Shown: piece after piece, positions 34,597 to 47,164 of the stretch
Layout of the letters: each line of letters starts with the position of its first letter
Numbering within the stretch: position 1 is the stretch's first letter
Program-made: the position numbers and the translations under genes
Source of the DNA: Ashinkailepas kermadecensis
Taxonomy: Eukaryota; Arthropoda; Thecostraca; Neolepadidae
Length of the DNA: 64,000 nt
Direction: 5' to 3'
NCBI GenBank assembly: GCA_034440615.1
Contig: JAOTOM010004873.1
Span: 288,001-352,000 of the forward strand
The notes under the pieces: generated by a model
Database searches by the model: none
What the model saw: only the letters and a program-made list of their open reading frames with translations
Told to the model about the DNA's origin: nothing

Positions 34597-34728
34597 TCCG
34601 TGCATGGGCGGTCCGCCGCCGGGGCCGGGCTTCATGATGGTGTACATGCCACTGTCGCCGGCCGGGCCGTGGTCCTGCGGGCTGGGCATGATGGGCGTGC
34701 CTGGTCCGGGCGGTACAGCCGGCGGCAC
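34597..34728 (-). CDS. Ssdp: Ssdp exon (GPGTPIMPSP motif)
   Basis: Forty-four codons read VPPAVPPGPGTPIMPSPQDH, then GPAGDSGMYTIMKPGPGGGP and PMHG. GTPIMPSP followed by a short linker and M/IYT-I/L-M is a signature of SSBP proteins. The acceptor is gaccgctag (minus, AG at 34730-34729). The donor is gga|gtacgt (34596). Both are phase 0. The exon is wedged between two arrays: the ~26-bp VNTR of 34735-37350 runs to within a few bases of the acceptor, and a ~40-bp array (34380-34590) starts at the donor. Confidence 0.9.
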
Positions 34729-35466
34729 CTAGCGGTCACACAGGGGGGCCTGTCATACACCTCTCACAGGGCGGTCTGTCATACACCTCACACAGGGGGT
34801 CTGTCATACACCTCACACAGGGGTCTGTCATACAACTCTCACAGGGGTCTGTCATACACCTCACACAGGGGGTCTGTCATACACCTCACACAGGGGTCTG
34901 TCATACACCTCACATAGGGTGGTCTGTCTTACACCTCTCACAAGGGGGTCTGTTATACACCACACAGGGGTCTGTCATACACCTCTCACAGGGGGTCTGT
35001 CATACACCTCACACAGGGGGTCTGTCATACACCTCTCACAGGGGTCTGTCATACACCTCACATAGGGTGGTCTGTCTTACACCTCACAGACAGGCACATC
35101 ATGCACCTCACACAGGGGGGTCTGTCATACACCTAACATAGTAGGGGCCTGTCATACACCTCACATAGTAGGGGCTTGTCATACACCTCTCACAGGGGTC
35201 TGTCATACACCTCACACAGACAGGCACATCATGCACCTCACACAGGGGGGTCTGTCATACACTTCACACAGGGGGGCCTGTCATACACCTCTCACAGGGG
35301 GGCCTATCATACACCCCTCACAGGGGTCTGTCATACACCTCACACAGACAGGCATATCATACACCTCACACAGGGGGGTCTGTCATACACCTCACACAGG
35401 GAGGTATGTCATACACCTCACACAGACAGGCATATCATACACCTTACACAGGGTGTCTGTCATACA

Positions 35467-35637
35467 CCTCACAGGGGACGAGTGGTCTAGGGGTAAGATG
35501 CTCGTCTTACAATCGAAAGGTTGTGGGTTCGAGTCTCACCTGTCGCTACTCTTCGCTCGCGACCAATCGGCGTGAGAGATTGGCGACGCTACATGACTCA
35601 ATGGTCGACGTGTCGTAAAAACCAATAACCAACCAAC
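35467..35637 (+). mobile_element. tRNA-derived SINE, copy 2, inside a VNTR
   Basis: Same family as the 26192 copy, with an intact 5' end (gacgagtggtctaggggtaa). It interrupts the ~26-bp minisatellite in the Ssdp intron. The array motif atacacctcac is present on both sides, as expected for a TSD. It gives a time marker for array growth. Confidence 0.88.
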
Positions 35638-37175
35638 CATACACCTCACACAGGGGGTCTGTCTTACACCTCACACAGACAGGCATATCATACACCTTAC
35701 ACAGGGTGTCTGTCATACACCTCACACAGGGGGGTCTGTCATACACCTCACACAGACAGGCATATCATACACCTTACACAGGGTGTCTGTCATACACCTC
35801 ACACAGGGGGGGTCTGTCTTACACCTCACACAGACAGGCATATCATACACCTTACACAGGGTGTCTGTCATACACCTCACACAGGGGGGGGGTCTGTCTT
35901 ACACCTCACACAGACAGGCATATCATACACCTTACACAGGGGGTCTGTCATACACCTCATACAGGGTGGTCTGTCTTACACCTCACACAGACAGGCATGT
36001 CATACACCTCACACAGGGGGTCTGTCATACACCTCACACAGTGGGGCCTGTCATACACCCCACACAGGGGGTCTGTCATACACCTCACACAGGGGGTCTG
36101 TCATACACCTCACACAGGGGGGTCTGTCATACACCTCACACAGGGGGCAGGGGGGGGGTATGTCATACACCTCACACAGGGGGGGTCTGTCATACACCTC
36201 ACACAGGGGGTCTGTCATACACCTCGCACAGGGAGGTCTGTCATACACCTCACACAGGGGGTCTGTCATACACCTCACACAGGGGGGTCTGTCATACACC
36301 TCACACAGGGTGTCTGTCATACACCTCACACAGGGGGGTCTGTCATACACCTCACACAGACAGGCATATCATACACCTCACACAGGGGGGTCTGTCATAC
36401 ACCTCACACAGACAGGCATATCATACACCTCACACAGGGGGTCTGTCATACACCTCACACAGACAGGCATATCATACACCTCACACAGGGGGGTCTGTCA
36501 TACACCTCACACAGACAGGCATATCATACACCTCACACAGGGGGTCTGTCATACACCTCACACAGACAGGCATATCATACACCTTACACAGGGGGTCTGT
36601 CATACACCTCACATAGGGGGTCTGTCATACACCTCACACAGACAGGCATATCATACACCTTACACAGGGGGTCTGTCATACACCTCACATAGGGGTGTCT
36701 GTCATACACCTCCTACATGGGGGTCTGTCATACACCTCACACATGGGTGTCTGTCATACACCTCACATAGGGGGGTCTGTCATACACTTCACATAGGGGG
36801 TTATGTCATACACTTCACACAGGGGGTCTGTCATACACCTCACACAGGGGGGTCTGCCATACACCTCACATATGGCGGTCTGTCTTACACCTCACACAGG
36901 GGGGTCTGCCATACACCACACATATGGCGGTCTGTCTTACACCTCACACAGGGGGTCTGTATACACCTCACAGGGTGTCTGTCATACACCTCACACAGGG
37001 TGTCTGTCATACACCTCACACAGGGGGTCTGTCATACACCTCACACAGGGTGTCTGTCATACACCTCACACAGGGGGGTCTGTCATACACCTCACATAGG
37101 GGGGTCTGTCATACACTTCACATAGGGGGTTATGTCATACACCTCACACAATGAAGTCTATCATACACCTCAGTG

Positions 37176-37214
37176 TATTGTAGTTTAGGGGCGCATCGAC
37201 TGAAAAGGTCATAT
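37176..37214 (+). repeat. Hairpin-tail element copy
   Basis: TTGTAGTTTAGGGGCGCATC followed by GACTG and GGTCATAT, inserted near the end of the 26-bp VNTR in the Ssdp intron. Confidence 0.65.
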
Positions 37215-37510
37215 TGCTATCATACACCTCAAACAGGGAGGTCTGTCACACACCGCACACAGTGGGTCTGTCACACACCTCACACAGGGGGGGGGGGGGT
37301 CTGTCATAACTTCACACAGCTGGGTATGTCATACACCTTGCATAGGGTGGTCCGTGCCGAACACGACACAACATCCCTACGCCACTGAGATCCCAATGCC
37401 GCTGAGGCCCCTACGCCACTGAGATCCTACGCCGCTGAGGCCCCTACTCCACTGAGGTCCGTATGCCGCTGTCCGGCGGCCGAAGCCCGCCACGGCCGAC
37501 CTCCACTCAC

Positions 37511-37731
37511 CGACGATCCGTGTGGCCAGTGAGGTCTGTGAGGCGCACCAGGTCCCGTCATCGACATGGCCACCTGGCCGCCGGGGCCCAGCGGCGTCGG
37601 CGGCCCGGGGCCGGGCGGGCCGCGCATGCCCGGCGGGCCGTAGCCCTGCATGCCCGGACCCATCGGACCCATGCCCGGGCCCATGGGACCCCGCGGACCC
37701 ACCATGCGAGGCCCCATACCCGGTGGACCTC
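37511..37731 (-). CDS. Ssdp: Ssdp exon (Gly/Pro/Met-rich, GPMGPGM repeats)
   Basis: The exon reads GPPGMGPRMVGPRGPMGPGM, then GPMGPGMQGYGPPGMRGPPG, then PGPPTPLGPGGQVAMSMTG, ending PGAPHRPHWPHGSS. It corresponds to the GMGPMGPG...YG-x-GMRPP...GRPWPNP region of SSBP proteins. The acceptor is tttgttgcag (minus, AG at 37733-37732), and GA completes the previous codon. The donor is tcg|gtgagt (37510), phase 0. Low-complexity composition is normal for this family. The PHWPHGSS end is probably the counterpart of RPWPNPNS. A short imperfect repeat (37380-37470) lies on the donor side. Confidence 0.88.
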
Positions 37732-38589
37732 CTGCAACAAAGATGGAGTCAGTCACAGTGGCGACAGGATCCGCCACGCCGACTGAACGGCACAAACCGA
37801 TACTATTAGTACCAGAGTCGGGCAACAGGTAGCGCCAGTACCTCTCCAACAGTCAGGGCTACGCGGACCGGCAAGCGCATGTCTGAAGACATCATGGAGA
37901 CCACACACCACTGGGTCAAGCGCATCCTGTCGCCAACAATACACGCACTGCGCGGCGCCTGGCTATAGCCCACAACAGCCGACGAATCCCCTCCTCGTGA
38001 CTATGGACTACTCGGCGATGCGGTGCTCCGAGCTGTCGCACAAGTGTCGGCTACACAGCGGTGCAAAACTGCCAGCCAGTGCACATCGAGTGGCATCAAT
38101 CACTCAACAACTACGTGCACGACACGTGAGAAGGATATGCACTGGAAAACGTGGGGCTGGTGAAGTAAACGCAGTGGATTGACACAGTACGCTGTGTGGC
38201 CGGGTTATGCATCCGGCATTGAAAAGCAGTGAGAAGACGCGCCTCGGCGGCGAGTTGATAGAAGAAAAGAGCAATGATAACCGTGATATAATCACCCTCA
38301 AAGCATCAAAACGAAAAACAACCTCCAAAACAGGATGATTTCAAGTTGTGCCAAAACAAGCATCACGCAAAAAGTTAGCACAAATGACGAGGGGTGATTT
38401 CAAGTGGTGCCAAAATCAGCATCAAGCAAAAAGTTAGCACAAATGAAGAGCCAGCTGCTCAAAAGAAAGAAAGGGTCCAGTCGGTGGGTCTCCAGGGCGT
38501 GTGGATCTGGATCCATGTCGTTTGAGGCGGAGGCTCATCGAAGCGGGTGCTCAAGCCAAGCGTGCCAGGTGGTAAGGAAAGAACGAGAG

Positions 38590-39345
<756 letters not shown>

Positions 39346-40744
39346 AGGGAGGACGAGATATAGCTAGAGCGAGAGCGAGGGAGCCAGATAAACTAAGGGA
39401 GCAAGTGGAAGTCGAGGAAAAATCAAGTGTGTGAAAGTGAAAGATTGAGTGCTAGTGATAGATAGTGACAGGTAATGATAGAGTGAAAGTGAGAGAGAGA
39501 GAACACGACAGTGTGAGAGCGGCGTCGGAAGCGCGCACGAGGCCAGGGAGCCGGGGGTACCGAGCCACTGGTAGCGGGTCAATGGGCGGCCTCATCACAG
39601 CCGGGCTCTGTTCGGCACAACCCCCAGCGCCGCCTCCGCTTCCGAGTCACACAGCAACCAACCCTGCACTGCAAAAAAAACGGCCCACAACTGCAGCCCG
39701 CTCCTTTGCTTTCAACAGACCGCACACGTGCCAGGGCCTGGCCGGAAATGATACGGGAGCGGCCCAGCTGGGACGCTCCCCATCTGGGCAGCGGCCCTGC
39801 CAGAGGCGGTGTCGAACAGAGCCCGCGGGCCGAGGGGACGCCCGGCGCACACCGACACCGACACAGCACACCCACACACACACGCACACACACACACATA
39901 CAGAGGCGAGGGACAGAGCGGCGGACTGGCGCCCGCACTCCGGCCTACCTTGCCAACCTAAATACTCGCCGTCTCCGCCTACGGACAGAGGGGAGCACAC
40001 ATTAACGTCGGCCACCGGCCGTGCACCGCGCCGCCACTCAACACACGCCACCGGCCGGTAGCGCGCGCCGAAACTCGGACGTAGACTCACTCCACGCAGC
40101 AGAGTCTACCTCCACCCAGAGACTAATCACCCCGTCGTCTTCCACCCACGGCACACTAACAATTACCCGGGCAACATCCTAACCACAGGATGCAGGAGCC
40201 TATCGATTTTGCAACACCTGGACGCCAAGCACGATCACACGCTCTGCACCGTGTTATGCAGTTGGTAACCGACTCGAAATGATCCCGTATGACCCATGAG
40301 TTACGCCACAACATATCTCACGATTTGAAGGGTAGCCAGAGATGCGCTAAGGCCGCAGTCCGACTAGCTTGAGTGCCGCCTCGCCCTACATCAGACCAGA
40401 GGACTGGCCGACTGACGGTTACGTTCACACATGTCGGGCTCGACCAGCAAAAGCCGCACCGCATGGCACGCGCTCACCATCGCCCATTCGCACAAAATGT
40501 CGACATCACCGGCATGGCAAGACGCGGAAAGGAACAGATTCGCTTTATATTCGCAGCATTAGATCGCAGCATTGGCTGTCACCGCTGCGAAGGCAATGAC
40601 CAAACCATCGTGAAACAGCCTTTGTCCAATATCGTCTATACTCGATAGTAATAAATGTGTTGTGGACCCACACTGGGGGTGGCAAATGGTGACGATTCTA
40701 CAGCGCCCCACAGGATATCGGTACAAGCACAGTTGACGTGTGTA

Positions 40745-41515
40745 CACAGCCCAGGTGCCCAGGGCGCCGGTATAGACACAGAGGACGTGTCAAATATCGT
40801 AGGTCCACAGGTGCCCAGGGCGCCGGTACAGACACAGAGGACGTGTGAAATATCGTGGGTCCACAGGTGCCCAGGGCGCCGGTACAGACACAGAGGACGT
40901 GTGAAATATCGTGGGTCCACAGGTGCCCAGGGCGCCGGTACAGACACGCAGGACGTGTCAAATATCGTGGGTCCACAGGTGCCCAGGGCGCCGGTACAGA
41001 CACAGAGGACGTGTCAAATATCGTGGGTCCACAGGTGCCCAGGGCGCCGGTACAGACACAGAGGACGTGTCAAATATCGTGGGTCCACAGGTGCCCAGGG
41101 CGCCGGTATAGACACAGAGGACGTGTCAAATATCGTAGGTCCACAGGTGCCCAGGGCGCCGGTACAGACACAGAGGACGTGTGAAATATCGTGGGTCCAC
41201 AGGTGCCCAGGGCGCCGGTACAGACACAGAGGACGTGTGAAATATCGTGGGTCCACAGGTGCCCAGGGCGCCGGTACAGACACGCAGGACGTGTCAAATA
41301 TCGTGGGTCCACAGGTGCCCAGGGCGCCGGTACAGACACAGAGGACGTGTCAAATATCGTGGGTCCACAGGTGCCCAGGGCGCCGGTACAGACACACAGG
41401 ACGTGTCAAATATCGTGGGTCCACAGGTGCCCAGGGCGCCGGTACAGACACACAGGACGTGTCAAATATCGTGGGTCCACAGGTGCCCAGGGCGCCGGTA
41501 CAGACACAGAGGCCG
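40745..41515. repeat. 56-bp array with 6-unit (336-bp) higher-order period
   Basis: The unit is GGTGCCCAGGGCGCCGGTAC, AGACACAGAGGACGTGTCAA, ATATCGTGGGTCCACA. Diagnostic variants (TATAGACA with CGTAGG; two GTGTGAAAT units; one CACGCAGG unit) recur in the same order after six units. The array sits in an Ssdp intron, ~45 bp from the 41563 donor. Confidence 0.95.
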
Positions 41516-41562
41516 TTTCAGGTGCAGGGCAGACCGTCAGACGGCATCGCCAGTCGCCTCAC

Positions 41563-41611
41563 CTGGTCGGGTCGGGTCCATGCCTGAGGGCATCATCGGC
41601 TGACCCGGCGG
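41563..41611 (-). CDS. Ssdp: Ssdp exon (QPMMPSGMDPTRPG)
   Basis: A 49-base exon encodes PPGQPMMPSGMDPTRP plus one leftover G. It matches the QPLLPNSMDPTR block of SSBP proteins. The acceptor is cttttcgtcag (minus, AG at 41613-41612), phase 0. The donor is cag|gtgagg (41562). The leftover G is completed by GA at 37731 (glycine). The following intron begins about 45 bp before a 56-bp tandem array with a six-unit higher-order period. Confidence 0.88.
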
Positions 41612-42004
41612 CTGACGAAAAGACAACACGTCACGACAAGCGCGTAATCAAAGCACACCACTCCACACCCAATGGCAGGACGAAGTGCACGTCGTGGCAG
41701 AAGAACAATTGCAGTACATCAGCATTTGATTGCCTACGTGGATGTCGGAAGCAGTGAACAGGACTTCTGGCTTACACAAAAGAGCGTCACCATTTACGAT
41801 ATCCTGGTAAAGAAAATCACTGCACAGCCGCTACGTTAGAGATACTTTCCGATACAAACATGACCGAAAAAGGCTTCAGCGAGAGCATTGAACCATAGCC
41901 GACCATAGCCGTCATGCATCAAGGTGTCCTCAACAGCCAACAACAGCCAGCCGATAACACGAATCGGAAAATCGATCGTCACCAATCAGCAGAGTCCTAC
42001 TCAC

Positions 42005-42079
42005 CCCATTGAACTCGCCCATGGTGCCGGGCATCCTCACTCCGGGCCGAGGACCGCCGGGAAACCGCGGAGAGATGTA
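42005..42079 (-). CDS. Ssdp: Ssdp exon (SPRFPGGPRP motif)
   Basis: Twenty-five codons on the - strand read YISPRFPGGPRPGVRMPGTM then GEFNG. This matches the SSBP family block F-M-SPRY-x-GGPRP-x-xRM. The acceptor is gttccgttccag (minus strand, AG at 42081-42080) and the donor is ggg|gtgagt (42004). Phase is 0 at both ends. This is the most 5' Ssdp exon that I can identify. The preceding exon should end with a Pro/Gln-rich segment, and none was recognised between 42080 and 64000. Confidence 0.88.
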
Positions 42080-42479
42080 CTGGAACGGAACAGATGTGCT
42101 CGTCAGAGAGGCGCACCGAAACGGACCAGATCGGGACCAAACGGATCGGCCAGATTACTGGAAACAATTGCAAAGTCGAACATATTTACGCTTTACAAAA
42201 TCGATGGATAAATTCGACAAATTCGACAGTCAGCTGGCGTTGGGAGAGTCCGAATAACAATGGGAGTGCTTGTCGACTTTTGACCCGTACAAGGGAGACA
42301 AACATCGTTCGCAATGCGCTCCGGGACAAAGATATATAGTAGAATAATGGACGTTTTCAGTTCACAGCGAGTCGATTGACACGCAGTATAATTTGGATGC
42401 GATGGCAAATGACATTACATGTGTCGAACTTCCAAGTGACACGAAAACGACAGCTCTATCATCACGGCTTCGAAGGGTA

Positions 42480-43600
42480 AGTAATGACCGCTGTTGAACC
42501 GAATTGCAACAGTATGCACCGTCGCACAGTGGCGCAGACGGCGCCACCGTCGCGCAGATGGCGCTGCAGTGGCCGAGGCCGCGTGCCAGTAAACGACAGG
42601 GGCGGCGGCGGCGGCGGCGGCCGGGCCAGTCGGTGGTCGACAGTGGGGCGGTGGTGTCGTGCCGGGCCGAGGTGCACAACTCCGCTGCAGCACGTGACGG
42701 CCGGCAGGGAGCCAGCGGCGGTGGCCAGCGGCGGCGCCGGACGGCGACTGCTGCCGACGGTAAGTAGCTGGTGCCGGCCGGTCCGCCAACACCGCGCCAG
42801 ACCGTCACCCGACGCCGTCACGCCGGCCGCCACATTTGGCAACGGCGGCGACAAAACCAGTCGGGCCGCGCTGCTGGCATCGCCTGCGCCGGGGCGCGCC
42901 CTTTCCGACACAGACACAGGCACGCAAAAAGCGCGCGCTTCTGTTGGAGCGTCACCTGCCGACCGTCGTTTGCGCTGTTTGCCTGCGCGGTCCACCGCAC
43001 CGAACCGAACCGGCATCAGCCGATCGCGCGGGCCGTCGGCGCCGACGGGGCGCGCCGGCGGCGCATCAATAGTGCACAATACATTTCTTAGTGACGGGTA
43101 GAGCGTCGTGCGTGGCTGCATTGTTAATTTACCGGGCGATCCGGGCCGACAGACGAGGCAACCGACAGGCGGCGGGAGCAGGCCTCCCGCCGGCCGGACC
43201 GACGGCGGCGGGAGCAGGCCTCCCGCCGGCCGGACCGACGGCGGCGCGGCGGCCTCCCGCCGGCGCGCGTTAACACGCCAATCATGGCGCGGCCGGCTGC
43301 AGGTCGAGCCGCCTGCACGGCAGCCGCCGCCCGCACGACAGACGCCGCTGCAGCCGCACAATTACACAGCGTTGGCGGCGCTCGGCGGCGCGTGCTGGCC
43401 GGCCGTGCATCAACTCGGCCTCGGCGGCCGCCCATGTCTCGCCGCCGGCCGGCGCCCCAGTCTCCGCCGATTTTGGCGGCCGAGTTAGGCGCGCCTAAAT
43501 CTCGACTGTTCACGACACCTCAGCGGCGACTGTCGGCCAAACCTCTGCGGCCCCGTCCAGATACGGGCGGCAGCTAGCGCCCATATCTGGGCCGAGGATG
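42480..43600. other. GC- and CpG-rich stretch
   Basis: Dense GGC/GCC triplets and CpGs, with a 36-bp repeat (GGAGCAGGCCTCCCGCCGGC) about 2.5 times at 43160-43260. It could be a CpG-rich intronic or regulatory segment of Ssdp. Long frames on both strands are composition effects. Confidence 0.5.
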
Positions 43601-43976
43601 TTGGCTGCCGCGATGTGTTACGTCGGGCGGTGGCCGCCCCCAGCAGTCCAGCACGTAGCCGGCTGGCGGCTGGCGGCCGCACAACGCTCAGGCATGTGAC
43701 TCGCCAAAGGCCGCCACAGACGACCGGCTCGGCGCCGGTCCAGCACGCTGCAGCCGCCACTGAACACCACACTCAACAGCGGCGGCAGCTCCGCCCGCCT
43801 GAACACGGCGCCAGCGGCCTTCACAGAGACCGCTCAATGAATAACCAGACCGGCACACGTCTAGCGGGTAAAATGCATGACAGCAGCAAACAAATCGCAG
43901 GGCCTGGTGACCCACGACAACCAACTGAACCGAAGCCGCAAGGCGGCGCCGGCCTCTCGAGCCGATTATTGCCATT

Positions 43977-44152
43977 AACTGTCAGACGCTACACAGTCTC
44001 GAGCCCACAGTCAGCCGGTGCGGTCTGGACACTGGACAGTGCCGTGGACACACGGCACTGCCGTAACTGTCAGACGCTACACAGTCTCGAGCCTACAGTC
44101 AGCCGGTGCGGTCTGGACACTGGACAGTGCCGTGGACAGACGGGACTGCGGC
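43977..44152. repeat. 88-bp tandem duplication
   Basis: AACTGTCAGACGCTACACAG and GGTGCGGTCTGGACACTGG are repeated once with an 88-bp offset. Confidence 0.9.
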
Positions 44153-44425
44153 CGCAGCAGCGGAACACGACCCGACCGGCTCGAAAGGGTGCCCCAGCCC
44201 GCTGTGCAACTGGAACAAGGTTCGGTCGCACGCCGAGGCGTACGGCCACTGGGCCAATAGAACACAGCCTTGTAGAATCTCGACACATCTCACCAGATCT
44301 CAAATCGACCATCAATCCCAGCTCCGAGACGGCGCCGATACGTCCGTACCTGTGTGGAATGACACAGTCCAGGCTGCCGGCAGGTACGGCGGCTAAAGCG
44401 ATAGCAAATGATTTGGCGGGATTTC

Positions 44426-44461
44426 AGGGTTTAGGGGCGCATCGACTGCAGTGTTCATGCA
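44426..44461 (+). repeat. Hairpin-tail element copy (partial)
   Basis: GGGTTTAGGGGCGCATCGAC followed by TGCAGTGTTCATGCAG. The distal stem half is replaced by unique sequence. Confidence 0.6.
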
Positions 44462-44529
44462 GCTGGCGGGATCTCGGCGGTATGTGAGCCGACCCAATGC
44501 CGGTCAACACTCAGCCGGTTGGCACACCA

Positions 44530-44690
44530 AACCACTGCAGCACACTACCCAGCCGCACGGAGCCATCACAAGTTCCGGTACAGCCGCCACACAACAGCCT
44601 CAACACTCTGGTCACACTACCCAGCCGCACGGAGCCATCAAAAGTTCCGGTACAACCGCCACACAACAGCCTCAACACTGGTCACACCAC
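44530..44690. repeat. ~71-bp tandem duplication
   Basis: CACTACCCAGCCGCACGGAG and GCCACACAACAGCCTCAACA occur twice. Confidence 0.9.
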
Positions 44691-44984
44691 GTGCTACGTC
44701 CACCCACACCTACGCCTACACCACGTGCTACACCCACCCACATCTACGCCCACACCACGCGTTACACCCACCCACATCCACGCCCACAGTTCAACGGCAA
44801 TCGTCACAAGAATTACACTTAGTCTAGAACTGTACTTAGTTCTTCGACAGGACGACAACAAATCTACCGCAGCAGCAATTCGCCGCTCACAAACCCAGGC
44901 AAACAACTTGGATTCTGCAACGCCCAACCTCGACCCAGAACCAGACCCCGACTCCGACATGAACTCCAACTCGATGGAGGCGCC

Positions 44985-45200
44985 ATGCCAGCCGCCATGT
45001 CCGGCGTCTGTCGGCCGGCCGTCAGCCATGTCCGGCCGTCAGCCATGTCCGGTCGTCAGCCATGTCCGGCCGTCAGCCATGTCCGGCCGTCAGCCATGTC
45101 CGGTCGTCAGCCATGTCCGGCCGTCAGCCATGTCCGGCCGTCAGCCATGTCCGGCGTCTGTCGGCCGGCCGTCAGCCATGTCCGGAGTCTGTCGGCCGGT
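44985..45200. repeat. 16-17 bp array
   Basis: CCGTCAGCCATGTCCGG recurs about a dozen times. Confidence 0.93.
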
Positions 45201-45442
45201 CGTTGCAGCCGCGGCGGCCGCCACGGCGACAGTCCGTCTCTAATTTAGTCCGGCCGGCCGGGCCAATGTATCACAGCTCCCGTCGTCCACGATTGATCAT
45301 AAATTAAACCCCCGACTCGTCCTGAGGACCCATAGCAAAAGGCGTGTGGGCGGCGCCCGGCCGCCGGTCACGCCGACCGGGCGTCGCCTCACAGGACTTC
45401 GACGTGTCGACACTTGTCGAACGCCGCCCCACATCTGACCTG

Positions 45443-45776
45443 GTCGGCACCGGCACCGGCACCGGCACCGGCACCGTCACCGTCACCGTCACCGTCACCG
45501 TCACCGTCACCGTCACCGTCACCGTCACCGTCACCGTCACCGTCACCGTCACCGTCACCGTCACCGCCACCGCCACCGCCACCGCCACCGCCACCGCCAC
45601 CGCCACCGCCACCGCCACCGCCACCGCCACCGCCACCGCCACCGCCACCGCCACCGCCACCGCCACCGCCACCGCCACCGCCACCGCCACCGCCACCGCC
45701 ACCGCCACCGCCACCGCCACCGCCACCGCCACCGCCACCGCCACCGCCACCGCCACCGCCACCGCCACCGCCACCA
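45443..45776. repeat. CACCGN hexanucleotide array
   Basis: CACCGG (about 4), then CACCGT (about 18), then CACCGC (about 34) in separate blocks. Confidence 0.97.
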
Positions 45777-46024
45777 GCACGACAGCCCGCCCGGTAGCCG
45801 CCGTCGTCGCGTAATGCACACGCCGATGATTTGTTGCAAATTGCATGCATGCATTATCGGTGGAGTAATTGGGCGGTGGCGGTGGTGGTGGAGGTGGCAG
45901 CGGCGGAGTCCGTGCCGGCCGGTGTGGTCGGTGCGGGGACGGTCGCGGTCCGTAGCTTAAAGGCGCCTAGGGTGACACATGAGCAGTGACATCACGTCAC
46001 TGGTGGTTGGCCGACCTCAGTAGC

Positions 46025-46200
46025 ATGGCATCACGACTCCGGGCCGCCGACAGATGACCTCGGTGACGCCGGCACGACCCTGGGCCGTCGACAGATGACC
46101 TCAGTGACGCCGGCACGACCCTGGGCCGTCGACAGATGACCTCGGTGACACGGCCGCACGACCCCCGCCGTCGACAGATGACCTCGGTGACGCCAGCACG
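46025..46200. repeat. ~40-bp repeat, 4 copies
   Basis: CGACAGATGACCTCGGTGAC and GCCGGCACGACCCTGGGCC recur. Confidence 0.88.
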
Positions 46201-46252
46201 GGACGACGGCGACATTGTCACACCAGCCAAGTACATGCATTAGCCGCCACCG

Positions 46253-46803
46253 GTCGGGTCGGGTCGGGTCGGGTCGGGTCGGGTCGGGTCGGGTCGGCTC
46301 GGCTCGGCTCGGCTCGGCTCGGCTCGGCTCGGCTCGGCTCGGCTCGGCTCGGCTCGGCTCGGCTCGGCTCGGCTCGGCTCGGCTCGGCTCGGCTCGGCTC
46401 GGCTCGGCTCGGCTCGGCTCGGCTCGGCTCGGCTCGGCTCGGCTCGGCTCGGCTCGGCTCGGCTCGGCTCGGCTCGGCTCGGCTCGGCTCGGCTCGGCTC
46501 GGCTCGGCTCGGCTCGGCTCGGCTCGGCTCGGCTCGGCTCGGCTCGGCTCGGCTCGGCTCGGCTCGGCTCGGCTCGGCTCGGCTCGGCTCGGCTCGGCTC
46601 GGCTCGGCTCGGCTCGGCTCGGCTCGGCTCGGCTCGGCTCGGCTCGGCTCGGCTCGGCTCGGCTCGGCTCGGCTCGGCTCGGCTCGGCTCGGCTCGGCTC
46701 GGCTCGGCTCGGCTCGGCTCGGCTCGGCTCGGCTCGGCTCGGCTCGGCTCGGCTCGGCTCGGCTCGGCTCGGCTCGGCTCGGCTCGGCTCGGCTCGGCTC
46801 GGC
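46253..46803. repeat. Pentanucleotide array GGGTC then GGCTC
   Basis: About 8 GGGTC units are followed by about 102 perfect GGCTC units without interruption. Confidence 0.98.
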
Positions 46804-47164
46804 ACGTGTTACACGTCACGTGCGGGCGGCACCGGTCGACAGACGCACTCGTCGGCACACCGTCGACGGTCGGACGGCGGGGGTAATGTAGCAGCGTGAC
46901 TTGGCGGCGGGCGGCGGGCGGCGAGTGGTGGTGTGTTGGTGTGGTAGTGTGGTAGTGTGGTAGTGTGGCAGCGTGACTTGCAGGCGGGAGGCGGGAGGCA
47001 GGTGGCGACGTCACTGCAGCAGCACATGCCATTACCGACGGCGCACACTCATTGCCAGCACGTGCCGCCCCCCCCTCCGCGTCGGCTGGCCGGTCGACAC
47101 CGGACCACGTCAGCCCGGCTGTCTCAGCAGCAGCAGCCACAGCAGCCACAGCAGCACACACCAG

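Larger units (their letters stand above)
34735..37350. repeat. ~26-bp VNTR, roughly 95 copies, in an Ssdp intron
   Basis: The unit is GTCTGTCATACACCTCACAC plus AGGGGG, with a variant ACAGACAGGCATATC. It is interrupted by a SINE (35467-35637) and a hairpin-tail copy (37176). On the - strand it reaches to within about 6 bp of the acceptor of the 34728 exon. Confidence 0.97.

Noticed and set aside
44860..45050. Ssdp-like exon (MAAGMAPP on the - strand)
   Set aside because: Falls in or next to a 16-17 bp repeat and lacks family-ordered residues.
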